Below are positions 51,897 through 60,234 of a DNA stretch of 64,000 nucleotides, in pieces (position 1 is the first letter of the stretch; the number at the start of each line of letters is the position of its first letter). This DNA comes from Microbacteriaceae bacterium (GTDB taxonomy: Bacteria; Actinomycetota; Actinomycetes; Actinomycetales; Microbacteriaceae), in the NCBI GenBank assembly GCA_009780695.1, contig WQZN01000005.1:1-64000 (forward strand), read 5' to 3'. The position numbers were made by a program, and so were the translations under genes. The notes under the pieces are model-generated. The model was given only the letters and a program-made list of their open reading frames with translations, did no database searches and had not been told where the DNA came from.

Positions 51897-52961
51897 ATGC
51901 TCGACCTGATCCGCCGGCGCTTCGGCTTCCGCCGGCTCGAGGGCTTCGGCTCGCCGGACGACGCCGACGGCCAGGCGGTGCGCCGCGCCGCGTGGTCGAT
52001 CACCCGCCAGATCACCCTCGCGAGCTGCGCCATCGTCGTCGTCATCATCGCCCTCGCGATCGGCGCGCTCGTCTTCCAGTCGCAGGCGAAGGAGATCGCC
52101 GAGGCGCACTCGCGCGCGACCGGCGAGGCCTTCGTCGACACGAAGGAGGCGATCGTCTCGCTCGTGGCGATCGGCATCGGCACGATCGTCCTCGCCGCGG
52201 CCGTCAGCTGGTTCATCTCCCGCAACGCCGTGCGCCCGCTCGGCCGCGCGCTGAGCATCCAGCGCGCCTTCGTCGCCGACGCGTCGCACGAGCTGCGCAC
52301 GCCGCTCGCCGTGCTCGACGCGCGCATCCAGGCCCTGCAGCACCGCAGCGCCGCCCGGCCGCCGAGCGCCGACGACCTCGGGGCGCTGCGCGAGGATGCG
52401 CGCGCTCTCATCGACATCGTCAACGAGCTGCTCGCGATCGCCGACGCGCGCACCGACCGCCTCGAGCAGGACGTCCCCGACGCCCGCGCGGTCGCGAGCG
52501 ACATCGCGGCGAACCTGTCGCTGCTCGCGCAGAAGCGCGACATCCGCATCTCCGTCGGCGGCGCCGCCGGCCTCGGGGTGCGCATGGGCGAGACCGCCCT
52601 GCGCCGCTGCCTGCTCGCCCTCGTCGACAACGCGGTGGGCCACAGCTACGACGGCGGCACGGTCACGGTGACCGTGCGCGGCGACCGGGGCGATGTGGTG
52701 GTCGACGTGCAGGACCACGGCCCCGGCATCCGCGGCCTCGCCGTCGCCCGGGTCTTCGACCGCTTCGTCCACGCCGACGCCGACGACGAGGCCGGCCTGC
52801 CGCGCCACAGCGGCTTCGGCATCGGCCTCGCCCTCGTGCGCGATCTCGCGGTGCGCCACGGCGGCAGCGTCGAGGTCGCGTCGACCTCGCCCGAGGGCAC
52901 CGTGTTCCGGCTCACCCTGCCGAGGGCGCGTTCGATCGACCTGATGGAAGGCATGCGATGA
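51897..52961 (+). CDS. Two-component sensor histidine kinase
   Basis: 354 residues. Two N-terminal membrane helices (about 40-62 and 95-115) flank a short loop (QSQAKEIAEAHSRATGEAF) of about 35 residues, so it may sense within the membrane. There is no full HAMP domain. The H-box is DASHELRTPLAV with the phosphorylated His, then the N-box VDNAVGHSYDGG, and HGPGIRGLA and GFGIGLALVRDLA for ATP binding. ATGA overlap with the response regulator indicates one operon. Confidence 0.9.
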   Translation: MLDLIRRRFGFRRLEGFGSPDDADGQAVRRAAWSITRQITLASCAIVVVIIALAIGALVFQSQAKEIAEAHSRATGEAFVDTKEAIVSLVAIGIGTIVLAAAVSWFISRNAVRPLGRALSIQRAFVADASHELRTPLAVLDARIQALQHRSAARPPSADDLGALREDARALIDIVNELLAIADARTDRLEQDVPDARAVASDIAANLSLLAQKRDIRISVGGAAGLGVRMGETALRRCLLALVDNAVGHSYDGGTVTVTVRGDRGDVVVDVQDHGPGIRGLAVARVFDRFVHADADDEAGLPRHSGFGIGLALVRDLAVRHGGSVEVASTSPEGTVFRLTLPRARSIDLMEGMR

Positions 52962-53623
52962 GCGAGAGGATGCCCCGGCTGCTGCTCGTGGAGGACGACG
53001 AACGCCTGGCCCCGATCATGATCGACTACCTCGGCGAGGCCTACGCGGTCACGCACCGCGCGGACGGCACCTCGGCCCTGCGCACCGCGCTCGACGAGGA
53101 GTTCGACGCGATGATCATCGACCGCCGCCTGCCCGGGCTCGACGGGGTGCAGGTCGTGCAGAGCATCAGGCGCGCGCGCATCCGCACGCCCATCATCATG
53201 CTGACGGCGCTCGGCGCCACCTCCGACCGCGTCGACGGGCTCGACGCCGGCGCGAACGACTACGTCGTCAAGCCCTTCGAGTTCGAGGAGCTGCTCGCCC
53301 GGCTGCGTGCGCTGCGGCGCGACTACGGCGCCGACCACGACTCGATCGCGGTCGGCGAGTGGAGCTTCTTCCCCGCCGAGCGCATCATCGAGTCGCCCTA
53401 CATCGGGCCCGTCGCGCTCACCCCGAAGGAGTGCGAGCTGCTCGCGCTGCTCGCCGAGAACCCGGCCCGCACCTTCAGCAGGCAGCAGATCCTGTCGGCG
53501 GTGTTCTCGCCGACCGACCTGCCGGGCACCGTCGACACCTATGTGCACTACCTGCGCAAGAAGATCGACCCCGACGTCGTGGTCACCGTGCGCGGGAAGG
53601 GCTATCGGCTCGGCTCGCCCTGA
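52958..53623 (+). CDS. OmpR/PhoB-family response regulator
   Basis: 221 residues. The receiver domain LLLVEDDERLAPIMI has the phosphorylated Asp in AMIIDRRLPGLDG, Thr in IIMLTALGA and Lys in NDYVVKPFEF. The C-terminal winged helix reads ALTPKECELLALLAENPART and DTYVHYLRKKID. It is expected to pair with the overlapping kinase. The regulon is unknown. Confidence 0.9.
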   Translation: MSERMPRLLLVEDDERLAPIMIDYLGEAYAVTHRADGTSALRTALDEEFDAMIIDRRLPGLDGVQVVQSIRRARIRTPIIMLTALGATSDRVDGLDAGANDYVVKPFEFEELLARLRALRRDYGADHDSIAVGEWSFFPAERIIESPYIGPVALTPKECELLALLAENPARTFSRQQILSAVFSPTDLPGTVDTYVHYLRKKIDPDVVVTVRGKGYRLGSP

Positions 53624-53664
53624 GCGCGGTCGGGGACGCCCCGGCGCCGCACTCGGGCGCACGC

Positions 53665-54396
53665 TCAGCCGACGCGCTCGCCGTCTGCGAACACGGCGCC
53701 GCTCGGCGCGCCCGCCGGCAGGGTCGCGGCCCATGCGACCCACTTCGCGGCCTCGGCCGGCGGCACATCGTCGTCGTCGGTGCCGAGCTCGGGGTGGGTG
53801 TCGACCTGGCCCGGATCGACCGCGTTGACGAGCACGGGCGTGTCGCGGAACGCCGCGGCGAGCATGAGCGTGAGCGCGTTGAGGGTGTGCTTCGCGAACG
53901 AGTAGGCGGGTGCGCCGACATCCCCCGCCTCGTCGGCCAGGCCCGCGACCTGCCAGAACGCGCCGCTCGACAGGTTCACAACGCGCGCGGCGGGCGCCGC
54001 CACGAGCAGCTCGCGCAGGGCGGCCGTGAGCGCCCACGGCCCGACGACGTCGACGTCGAAGGCGGCGCGGATGTCGGCGGCCGAGGCGTCGAGCGCCGTC
54101 GGCGTGCCCATGTCGGGGAAGACGCTCGCATTGTTCACCAGCGCGTCGAGGCGGCCGTGCTCGGTGCGGAGACGCTCGGCGAGCGGCGCGAAGGCGTCCG
54201 TGTCGGCGAGATCGAGCCGCAGGCCCTCGGCGCTGTGCCCCTCGGCCACGAGCGCCGCCGCCTGCGCCTCGGCCTGGGCAACCGTGCGCGCGGTCACGAA
54301 CACGTGGAAGCCCTGCTCGGCGAGCGCGCGGGCGGTGGCGAACCCGAGCCCCTCGGCGCGCCCCGCCCCGGTCACGAGTGCGATCTTCTGAGTCAT
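53665..54396 (-). CDS. Short-chain dehydrogenase/reductase
   Basis: 243 residues. TGAGRAEGLGFATA for NAD(P), NNASVFPDMG, catalytic Ser in VVNLSSGAFW and YSFAKHTLN giving the YxxxK pair. A typical SDR of unknown substrate; ATG at 54396 (MTQKIALVTG) was chosen. It is divergent from the next SDR. Confidence 0.85.
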   Translation of the reverse strand: MTQKIALVTGAGRAEGLGFATARALAEQGFHVFVTARTVAQAEAQAAALVAEGHSAEGLRLDLADTDAFAPLAERLRTEHGRLDALVNNASVFPDMGTPTALDASAADIRAAFDVDVVGPWALTAALRELLVAAPAARVVNLSSGAFWQVAGLADEAGDVGAPAYSFAKHTLNALTLMLAAAFRDTPVLVNAVDPGQVDTHPELGTDDDDVPPAEAAKWVAWAATLPAGAPSGAVFADGERVG

Positions 54397-54485
54397 CGGC
54401 TCCTTCTTCCGTTCGCGTCCATGTTGCCGGAAGGCAGCCGACGTCGCCGCGCGCGATGCGCGCCGTCCGCCGCTAACGTCGAGCC

Positions 54486-55184
54486 ATGACCGACGCCCCG
54501 GCATCCTCGCCTCGCCCCACCGCCCTCGTCACGGGCGCGACCCGCGGCATCGGCCGTGCGATCGCCCGCGAGCTCGGGCGCACGCACCATGTGCTCGTCG
54601 GCGGCCGGCACGCCGAGGACGTCGCGGCCGTCGTCGCCGAGCTGCCCTCGGCCGAAGGGTATGTCGGCGACCTCGCCGCGGACGAGCTGCCGTCCCTCCC
54701 CCGGCGCCTCGATGTGCTCGTGCACTCGGCGGGCGTCGAGCAGGGCGATCGCATCGCCGACACCGAGCGCGCCGTGTGGGAGGCCGTGTTCGCCACGAAC
54801 CTGTTCGCCGTCGCCGAGCTGACCCGTCGCGCCCTGCCCGCGCTGCGTGCGGCGCAGGGGCTCGTGGTCACGGTCAACAGCGGCTCCGGATTCTGGACGA
54901 GCCCGGGCGGCGGCGTGTACTCGGCGTCGAAGTTCGCGCTGCGCGCATTCAGCGACACCCTGCGCGAAGAGGAGCGCGCGAACGGCGTGCGGGTCTCGAG
55001 CGTGCACCCCGGGCGCACGGATTCCGACATGCAGCGCGCGCTCACGGCGAAGCTCGGCGAGAGCTACGACACCGACTTCTTCCTCGCCCCGCAGGATGTC
55101 GCGGACGCCGTGCGCCTGGTGGTCGACCTGCCCTCGCGCGGCACGGTCGAGGTCGTGTCGGTGCGCCCCACGCTGCGGCGCTGA
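54486..55184 (+). CDS. Short-chain dehydrogenase/reductase
   Basis: 232 residues. TGATRGIGRAIAREL for cofactor, HSAGVEQGD, VNSGSGFWTSPGG with Ser and VYSASKFALR with the YxxxK pair. Substrate unknown. ATG at 54486 follows a TAACGT box by 6 nt, so the transcript is probably leaderless. Confidence 0.86.
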   Translation: MTDAPASSPRPTALVTGATRGIGRAIARELGRTHHVLVGGRHAEDVAAVVAELPSAEGYVGDLAADELPSLPRRLDVLVHSAGVEQGDRIADTERAVWEAVFATNLFAVAELTRRALPALRAAQGLVVTVNSGSGFWTSPGGGVYSASKFALRAFSDTLREEERANGVRVSSVHPGRTDSDMQRALTAKLGESYDTDFFLAPQDVADAVRLVVDLPSRGTVEVVSVRPTLRR

Positions 55185-55213
55185 GCCGCGGCATCCGCCC
55201 CTTGTCGCCGCGT

Positions 55214-55234
55214 GCCGATCTTGTTTTGATCGGC
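55214..55234. promoter_or_regulatory. Stem-loop just before alpha/beta hydrolase start
   Basis: GCCGATC, 7-nt loop TTGTTTT, GATCGGC; the 3' arm ends 2 nt before the ATG. It could hide the start in the mRNA or bind a repressor. Confidence 0.45.
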
Positions 55235-55236
55235 GC

Positions 55237-56013
55237 ATGACGCTCACCCATTCTGCGGACGGCACCCCCGTCGCCTTCGAAGCCGTCGGCGACGGCCCGA
55301 CCGTCGTCATCGTGAACGGCGCGTTCTCGGTCGCCCGCGACGCGCACGAGCTCGCCGCGGCGCTGGCCGCCGCCGGCTTCCGCGCCGTCGCCTACGACCG
55401 CCGCGCACGCGGTGGCAGCGGAGACACCACGCCGTTCCGTCCCGAGCGCGAAGTCGACGACCTGTCCGCCGTCGTCTCCGCGGTCGGCGGCGCGGCCGCG
55501 ACCCTCGGCCATTCCTCCGGCGCGGTGCTCGCGCTGTTCGCCGCGTCGCTCGGCGTGCCGACCGGTCATCTGTTCCTGTCCGAGCCGCCGTTCCGCTGCG
55601 GCGAGGACGAGCCGCCCGTCGACCTCGTCGACCGCCTGCAGGCGCTCATCGACGCGGGGCGCCCCGAGGACGCCGTGACGACGTTCCAGCTCGAGGCGAT
55701 CGGCCTGCCGCGGGAGATGGTCGAGCAGTTCGCGGCGAGTCCCGCGTTCGCGCCCCTCGTGGCGCTCGCTCAGTCGACGGTGTACGACGCGTGGCTGACC
55801 CGGGATGTCTCGACCCCCACCGCCGCGATGACCGCTCCCCCGGTGCCGGTCTCGGTGCTCTCCGGCGTCGAGACGTTCCCGTTCCTGCGTGCGAGTGCGG
55901 AGCGCCTCGCCGCGCTCATCCCCGGGGCCGAGTTCGTCTCCGTCCCCGAATCGGTCGGCCATCGGGTCGACCCGGCCGCGACCACGCGACTCGTCGTCGA
56001 TCGCCTGGGCTGA
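55237..56013 (+). CDS. Alpha/beta hydrolase
   Basis: 258 residues. Nucleophile elbow TLGHSSGAVLAL (Ser), oxyanion segment VIVNGAFSVARD, and C-terminal VGHRVDPAA with His. A small serine hydrolase of unknown substrate. ATG at 55237 is preceded by a stem-loop at 55214-55234. Confidence 0.85.
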   Translation: MTLTHSADGTPVAFEAVGDGPTVVIVNGAFSVARDAHELAAALAAAGFRAVAYDRRARGGSGDTTPFRPEREVDDLSAVVSAVGGAAATLGHSSGAVLALFAASLGVPTGHLFLSEPPFRCGEDEPPVDLVDRLQALIDAGRPEDAVTTFQLEAIGLPREMVEQFAASPAFAPLVALAQSTVYDAWLTRDVSTPTAAMTAPPVPVSVLSGVETFPFLRASAERLAALIPGAEFVSVPESVGHRVDPAATTRLVVDRLG

Positions 56014-56027
56014 GCGGCATCCACGGC

Positions 56028-56056
56028 TTGCCCATATGCCGCAATAGGCATATATT
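56028..56056 (+). promoter_or_regulatory. Promoter of desaturase with palindromic operator
   Basis: TTGCCC (56028-56033) and TATATT (56051-56056) are 17 nt apart. Between and overlapping the -10 is ATATGCC-GCAATA-GGCATAT (56034-56053), a perfect 7-bp dyad. The predicted start near 56063 would give a 5' leader of about 115 nt to the GTG at 56180. A repressor is implied but not identified. Confidence 0.65.
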
Positions 56057-56179
56057 CCGCCCGATTGCCAGGCTTCTGCCGGTTTCGGCGCCGCGGTCCG
56101 CGCTACCTTCGAAGCAGCGATCGGCGATTTGCCTGTTGTGTGCATCCGGCCCGCGGGCCGCCGATCGGACGGGGGCCAT

Positions 56180-57346
56180 GTGGCCGCATCCACCTCTTTC
56201 GCCGCACCTCCCCTCGAGTCCGTCGCGAATCGGTCGATCTCGACGGCGGCTCTGCTCGAGGGTCGGCTCGGAGCGATCCGTGCGACGCATGCGCGCGACG
56301 GCGAGGATGTCTCCCCCACGGTCTCGTACACCGCGGTCTCGCGCGAGGTGAAGGCGCTCGGCCTGCTCGAGCGCCGCCGCGGCTTCTACCTGGGCCTCAT
56401 CGCCTGCCTGCTCGCGGCCACCGCCGCCGACGTCGTCGGAATGGTGCTGCTCGGCCACAGCTGGTTCCAGCTGATCCTCGCGGGCGTGCTCGGCTTGATC
56501 CTGACCCAGTTCGCGTTCCTCGCCCACGAGGCCGCGCACAAGCAGATCCTCGGCTCGGGCACCGCGAACGACCGCCTGGGGCGTTTCCTCGGCACCTTCG
56601 TGATCGGCATGAGCTACGCCTGGTGGGTCAACAAGCACTCGCGCCACCACGCGAACCCGAACCAGGTCGGCAAGGACCCCGACATCGAGGTCGACACGAT
56701 CTCGTTCATCGAAGAGGACGCCGCCCGCGCGACGGGTCTGCTCGCCTGGATCACCCGGCGCCAGGGCTACCTGTTCTTCCCGCTGCTCACCCTCGAAGGC
56801 CTCAACCTGCACCTGACCTCGTTCAAGCTGCTCGTGCGCCGCGACCCCGTGAAGCACCGCACGTTCGAGATCGTGATGATCGCCGCGCGCTTCGGCATCT
56901 ACCTCGGCCTGCTCTTCACGTTCCTGCCGCCGGGCATCGCCGGCGCCTTCCTCGGCGTGCAGCTCGCGGTGTTCGGCATCTACATGGGCGCGTCGTTCGC
57001 ACCGAACCACAAGGGCATGCCCGTGGTGCCCGCGGACGTGAAGCTCGACTTCTTCTCCAAGCAGGTGCGCACCTCGCGCAACATCAGCGGCGGGTGGTGG
57101 GCGACGCTGCTGTTCGGCGGTCTGAACCACCAGATCGAGCACCATCTGTTCCCGAGCATGGCCCGTCCGCACCTCGCTGCGGCGCGTCGTGTCGTAAAGA
57201 GTCACTGCGCACAGACCGGAATCCCGTACGCTGAGACCACGTTGACGAAGTCGTACGGCATCGTCATCGCCTACCTCAATCGAGTCGGGCTGCATGCGAG
57301 GGACCCCTTCGTCTGCCCCGTCATCGCCCAGTACCGGCGCGCATAG
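56180..57346 (+). CDS. Acyl-lipid fatty acid desaturase
   Basis: 388 residues. The three His boxes are HEAAHKQ, HSRHHANPN and NHQIEHHLFP, in order, with membrane helices between (GFYLGLIACLL, LILAGVLGLILTQFAFL). The QIEHH third box suggests front-end (delta-6-like) desaturase architecture, but no cytochrome b5 domain is fused, so an outside electron donor is needed. It introduces double bonds into membrane lipids and so adjusts fluidity. GTG at 56180 is preferred over an earlier reading at 56129. The cold-shock gene lies 133 bp further on. Confidence 0.87.
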   Translation: MAASTSFAAPPLESVANRSISTAALLEGRLGAIRATHARDGEDVSPTVSYTAVSREVKALGLLERRRGFYLGLIACLLAATAADVVGMVLLGHSWFQLILAGVLGLILTQFAFLAHEAAHKQILGSGTANDRLGRFLGTFVIGMSYAWWVNKHSRHHANPNQVGKDPDIEVDTISFIEEDAARATGLLAWITRRQGYLFFPLLTLEGLNLHLTSFKLLVRRDPVKHRTFEIVMIAARFGIYLGLLFTFLPPGIAGAFLGVQLAVFGIYMGASFAPNHKGMPVVPADVKLDFFSKQVRTSRNISGGWWATLLFGGLNHQIEHHLFPSMARPHLAAARRVVKSHCAQTGIPYAETTLTKSYGIVIAYLNRVGLHARDPFVCPVIAQYRRA

Positions 57347-57479
57347 CGCCCCCGAGTTTCACCACCAAGCGCGGCCGACGAGGGCCCGCTGCCACAGATC
57401 ACCCATCCGTTCGCGGCTTCCGCCGCGGCAATCCGGGTCGCATTCACTGCCCGGGAAATGAAGAAAGAAAGACGACGTT

Positions 57480-57683
57480 ATGGCCACCGGCACCGTCAAA
57501 TGGTTCAACTCCGAAAAGGGCTTCGGCTTCATCGCCCCTGACGACGGCTCGGCCGACGTCTTCGCCCACTTCTCCGCCATCCAGGGCAACGGCTACCGCA
57601 ACCTCGAAGAGGGCCAGAAGGTCGAGTTCGACACCGAGCGCGGCCAGAAGGGCCTGCAGGCGGCGAACATCCGCCCGCTCTAA
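57480..57683 (+). CDS. cspA: Cold-shock protein CspA family
   Basis: 67 residues, one cold-shock domain. RNP1 is [11 protein letters not shown]2 VFAHFSAI, opening [17 protein letters not shown]. It binds single-stranded RNA and DNA. It follows the desaturase by 133 bp and has its own terminator; the pair suggests a low-temperature response. Confidence 0.93.
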   Translation: MATGTVKWFNSEKGFGFIAPDDGSADVFAHFSAIQGNGYRNLEEGQKVEFDTERGQKGLQAANIRPL

Positions 57684-57696
57684 GGCTTAGCGGCAG

Positions 57697-57738
57697 AGAG
57701 GGCCTCAGGCCGGGACATCCCGACCTGAGGCCCTCTTT
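57697..57738 (+). terminator. Terminator after cspA
   Basis: 13-bp arms AGAGGGCCTCAGG (57697-57709) and CCTGAGGCCCTCT (57724-57736), with an inner CGGG/CCCG stem, followed by TTT. Strong intrinsic terminator 14 nt after the cspA stop. Confidence 0.88.
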
Positions 57739-57762
57739 CCATGCCTCCCTGCCCCTCTGTCG

Positions 57763-57830
57763 GGCACATTTCCTGCTGTGGGGCATATGCCGCACCCCCG
57801 TGCCGTATGCCCGGCACGGGGAAAAGTGCC
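57763..57830. repeat. Compound palindromic region
   Basis: Nested dyads: GGCACATTTCC / GGAAAAGTGCC at the outside (10 of 11 pairs), GGCATATGCC at 57782-57791, and CCCCGTGCC / GGCACGGGG (57796-57804, 57813-57821) as a tight hairpin. It lies between the convergent cspA and membrane-protein genes. It may terminate transcription from the minus strand. Confidence 0.6.
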
Positions 57831-57839
57831 GCACGGGGG

Positions 57840-58556
57840 TCAGCTGCCGAGCTGGAACACCGCCGTCGTGATGCCGAGGGCGACGAACGCGAAGCCCGCG
57901 ATGAGCGTCGCCCACACGATGAACGGGCGCAGGTCGCGCTTCATGAGCCGTGCGTAGGCGCGGTTCATGCGGGTGCCGAAGCGCGGCATCCGCCGCCACA
58001 CCCACCCGGCCGCGAGATACGGCGAGACGACGAAGAACAGGAACCACGCGAAGCCCGCGACCTGCAGAGTCAGATGGGGCGTCGCGCCCGCGATGACGCG
58101 GCCGGTGACGTACATCGTGACGGGCGGCACGAAACCGATGGCCGTGTTCGCGAAGCCGACGCCGATCATGCTCTGCGGGTGCTCGTCGCGCACCTGCTCG
58201 CGGGCGGGCTTGGGCTTGGGCCGTGGATGCCGCGCGAACCAGGCGAACACCAGCCCCGCGACGATCAGCACCCCGCCGGCCACGAAGTCGACGACCGACT
58301 GGACGACGAGGTGCTCGAAGCGGCCGCGCAGCTCGTCCACGAGGGTCGACGGGTCGAAGGTGCGGAACGCGAGCAGCAGCACCGTCGCGCTCAGGCTCAT
58401 GCCGACCGTGAGGAAGATGATCGAGCGGCGGGGGCTGCCCCCGCGCGCGAGAAGGTGCAGCGTCACGCCGTACAGCGGCGGGCTGAATCCGAAGGTCAGC
58501 CCCAGGAAGACGAGGCTCACGCTCGCGCTGAGCCCGCGCGCAAGTTCCCCGCTCAT
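57840..58556 (-). CDS. GAP/LysE-like membrane protein
   Basis: 238 residues, about six membrane helices (LFLGLTFGFSPPLYGVTL region, VVDFVAGGVLIVAGLVFAWF, FVPPVTMYVTGRVIAGA). The overall pattern resembles the GAP/LysE-type small transporter families of actinobacteria, but no diagnostic motif was found. ATG at 58556 (MSGELARGLS) was chosen because no hydrophobic segment lies upstream. Confidence 0.65.
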   Translation of the reverse strand: MSGELARGLSASVSLVFLGLTFGFSPPLYGVTLHLLARGGSPRRSIIFLTVGMSLSATVLLLAFRTFDPSTLVDELRGRFEHLVVQSVVDFVAGGVLIVAGLVFAWFARHPRPKPKPAREQVRDEHPQSMIGVGFANTAIGFVPPVTMYVTGRVIAGATPHLTLQVAGFAWFLFFVVSPYLAAGWVWRRMPRFGTRMNRAYARLMKRDLRPFIVWATLIAGFAFVALGITTAVFQLGS

Positions 58557-58615
58557 CGGGTCGATTCTGCCGCACGAGGCGGCCGCCGTGAGGCGGGCGC
58601 GCAGACGGCGTGCCG

Positions 58616-59554
58616 TCAGCGGTCGACGCCCGCGACCCACCCGCTCAGGGTGCGGGTGCTCTGCCAGGTCTGATCGGGCTGCGCGGTCACCCGCACGTCG
58701 ACCGGGTCGATGGACGGTGACGGCCGCGACGGCGCGGTGAAGGTCGTGCCCGCGTTCGTTCCGGGGGCGGTCGAATCGGGAGCCGAGGATGTCGGCTGAG
58801 CGGCGGGCGCCGTGCTCGACGTCGGCTCGGACGATGTCGAGTACGTGCGATCGGATGTCGGGGCCGAGGACCGCTCCGGCGACGTCGCCGGGCTGCGGTA
58901 GGTCGTGCGCGCGGCGTCGTCCGCCTGACGGTACGGCGCGTACTGCGCGGACGGCCGCGAGGCGCCCGGGTAGGCCGCGGTGCGCTCGCTCGCGGGCGCA
59001 CCGCCTTCCCAGGTGCGGCTCGGGTCGTCGAGGCGTTCGTGCCGCAGCGCCCGAGCGCGGACGTTCATCGGGTCGGCCACGAGCCACGGCAGCGCGCGCC
59101 AGTCCGCGAGGTCGCGGGGGTGCGGGGCATCCGCGCTTCGCTGCGCGCCGGCCCAGCCCGGTGCGCTGCCGTCGGCTGCCGCGTCGGTCGACGAGGTCGG
59201 GACGAGGCTGACCGTCGGCGGCGCGCCGAGGGGGCCCGTCAACGGGCCTGCGGCGCTCACGACCGCGTCGGTGGCGTCCGTGCCGCCCGGGAAGGCGGCG
59301 GCGCTGAGCGCGCCCCCTGCTGCGACGAGGACCGTGACGCCGAGGGTGATGCCCCAGATCGCCTTGCGCGCGCCGCCCCCGCCACCGGGGCCGGGGCCGG
59401 TCTCACCGGGGCGCTCGGCGGCGACCGCGGCCGCGATGTCGGAGAGGAGCGCCGCGGCGGCGTCGGCCTCGTCGTCGAGCGGCTCGCCGGCGGCGATCGC
59501 GTCGAGGAGCTCGTCGTCGTGCGCGAGCGCAGCGAAGTCGTCTGGCTGTGTCAT
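58616..59554 (-). CDS. Membrane-anchored partner of the ECF sigma factor (putative anti-sigma factor)
   Basis: 312 residues. A short acidic cytosolic N-terminus (DFAALAHDDELLDAIAAGE), one membrane helix (AIWGITLGVTVLVAAGGALS) and a long Ser/Thr/Pro-rich outer domain. The gene overlaps the sigma gene by one base (TGATG). Position and topology fit an anti-sigma factor, but the ZAS HxxxCxxC motif is missing and the chain has no cysteine. Start is ATG at 59554 or GTG at 59557. Confidence 0.65.
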   Translation of the reverse strand: MTQPDDFAALAHDDELLDAIAAGEPLDDEADAAAALLSDIAAAVAAERPGETGPGPGGGGGARKAIWGITLGVTVLVAAGGALSAAAFPGGTDATDAVVSAAGPLTGPLGAPPTVSLVPTSSTDAAADGSAPGWAGAQRSADAPHPRDLADWRALPWLVADPMNVRARALRHERLDDPSRTWEGGAPASERTAAYPGASRPSAQYAPYRQADDAARTTYRSPATSPERSSAPTSDRTYSTSSEPTSSTAPAAQPTSSAPDSTAPGTNAGTTFTAPSRPSPSIDPVDVRVTAQPDQTWQSTRTLSGWVAGVDR

Positions 59555-60156
59555 CACTCCCCTCCCTCAGCAGTATCCGCCGTGAACGCGTCGCCGACGG
59601 CACCCAGGCGGCTGCGCAGGCTGCTCAGCGCACGATGCTGGATGACGCGCACATTCGCTGCCGTGACGCCGAGCGCCTCGCCGACCTCGTCGGCGCTGAG
59701 GCCCGCCACGACCCGCATCAGCAGCACATCGCGGTGCTTGTCGGGCAGTTCGTCGAGATGCGCGAGCAGGCGGCGCAGCGTGTCGCCGCGCTCGGCGAGC
59801 TCGGCGGGGCCGGGCTCGGCGGCCCGCTCGTCCGGCAGTTCCGCGACCGGCACCTCGGGGCGGCGACCGCGGCTGCGCTGGGCCATGAGCACCTTGTTCG
59901 AGGCGATGCCGAAGACGAAGGAGGTGAAGCGGCCGGTGTCGGGGTCGAAGCCGGGCAGGGCGGATGTCAGTGCGAGACACGTCTCCTGCGTCACGTCCTC
60001 CGCCTCCTCCCTCCGCCCGATGCGAGCAAGGGCGTATCTGAAGATCCTGGTGCGGAGGCCACGGATGACAGCGCCGACGGCGCCGGTGTCACCGGACTGT
60101 GCCCGGCGCACCAGCGCGATCAGCTGATCGTCCCCCAATGACTCTCGCATCGCCAC
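59554..60156 (-). CDS. ECF sigma factor
   Basis: 200 residues. Region 2 covers ARIGRREEAEDVTQETCLAL with FGIASNKVLMAQ, and region 4 covers LSADEVGEALGVTAANVRV. No region 3, as in ECF factors. GTG at 60156 has a G-rich site 7 nt upstream; ATG at 60150 is a close alternative. It is cotranscribed with the membrane partner gene. The target regulon is unknown. Confidence 0.88.
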   Translation of the reverse strand: MAMRESLGDDQLIALVRRAQSGDTGAVGAVIRGLRTRIFRYALARIGRREEAEDVTQETCLALTSALPGFDPDTGRFTSFVFGIASNKVLMAQRSRGRRPEVPVAELPDERAAEPGPAELAERGDTLRRLLAHLDELPDKHRDVLLMRVVAGLSADEVGEALGVTAANVRVIQHRALSSLRSRLGAVGDAFTADTAEGGE

Positions 60157-60234
60157 CCATTGTCCCCCATCCGGGGGTTGCTCCGACCGGCGGTGCGGGT
60201 AACGGCGCCGCCGGCCGGAGGATCTCCCTGCTGA

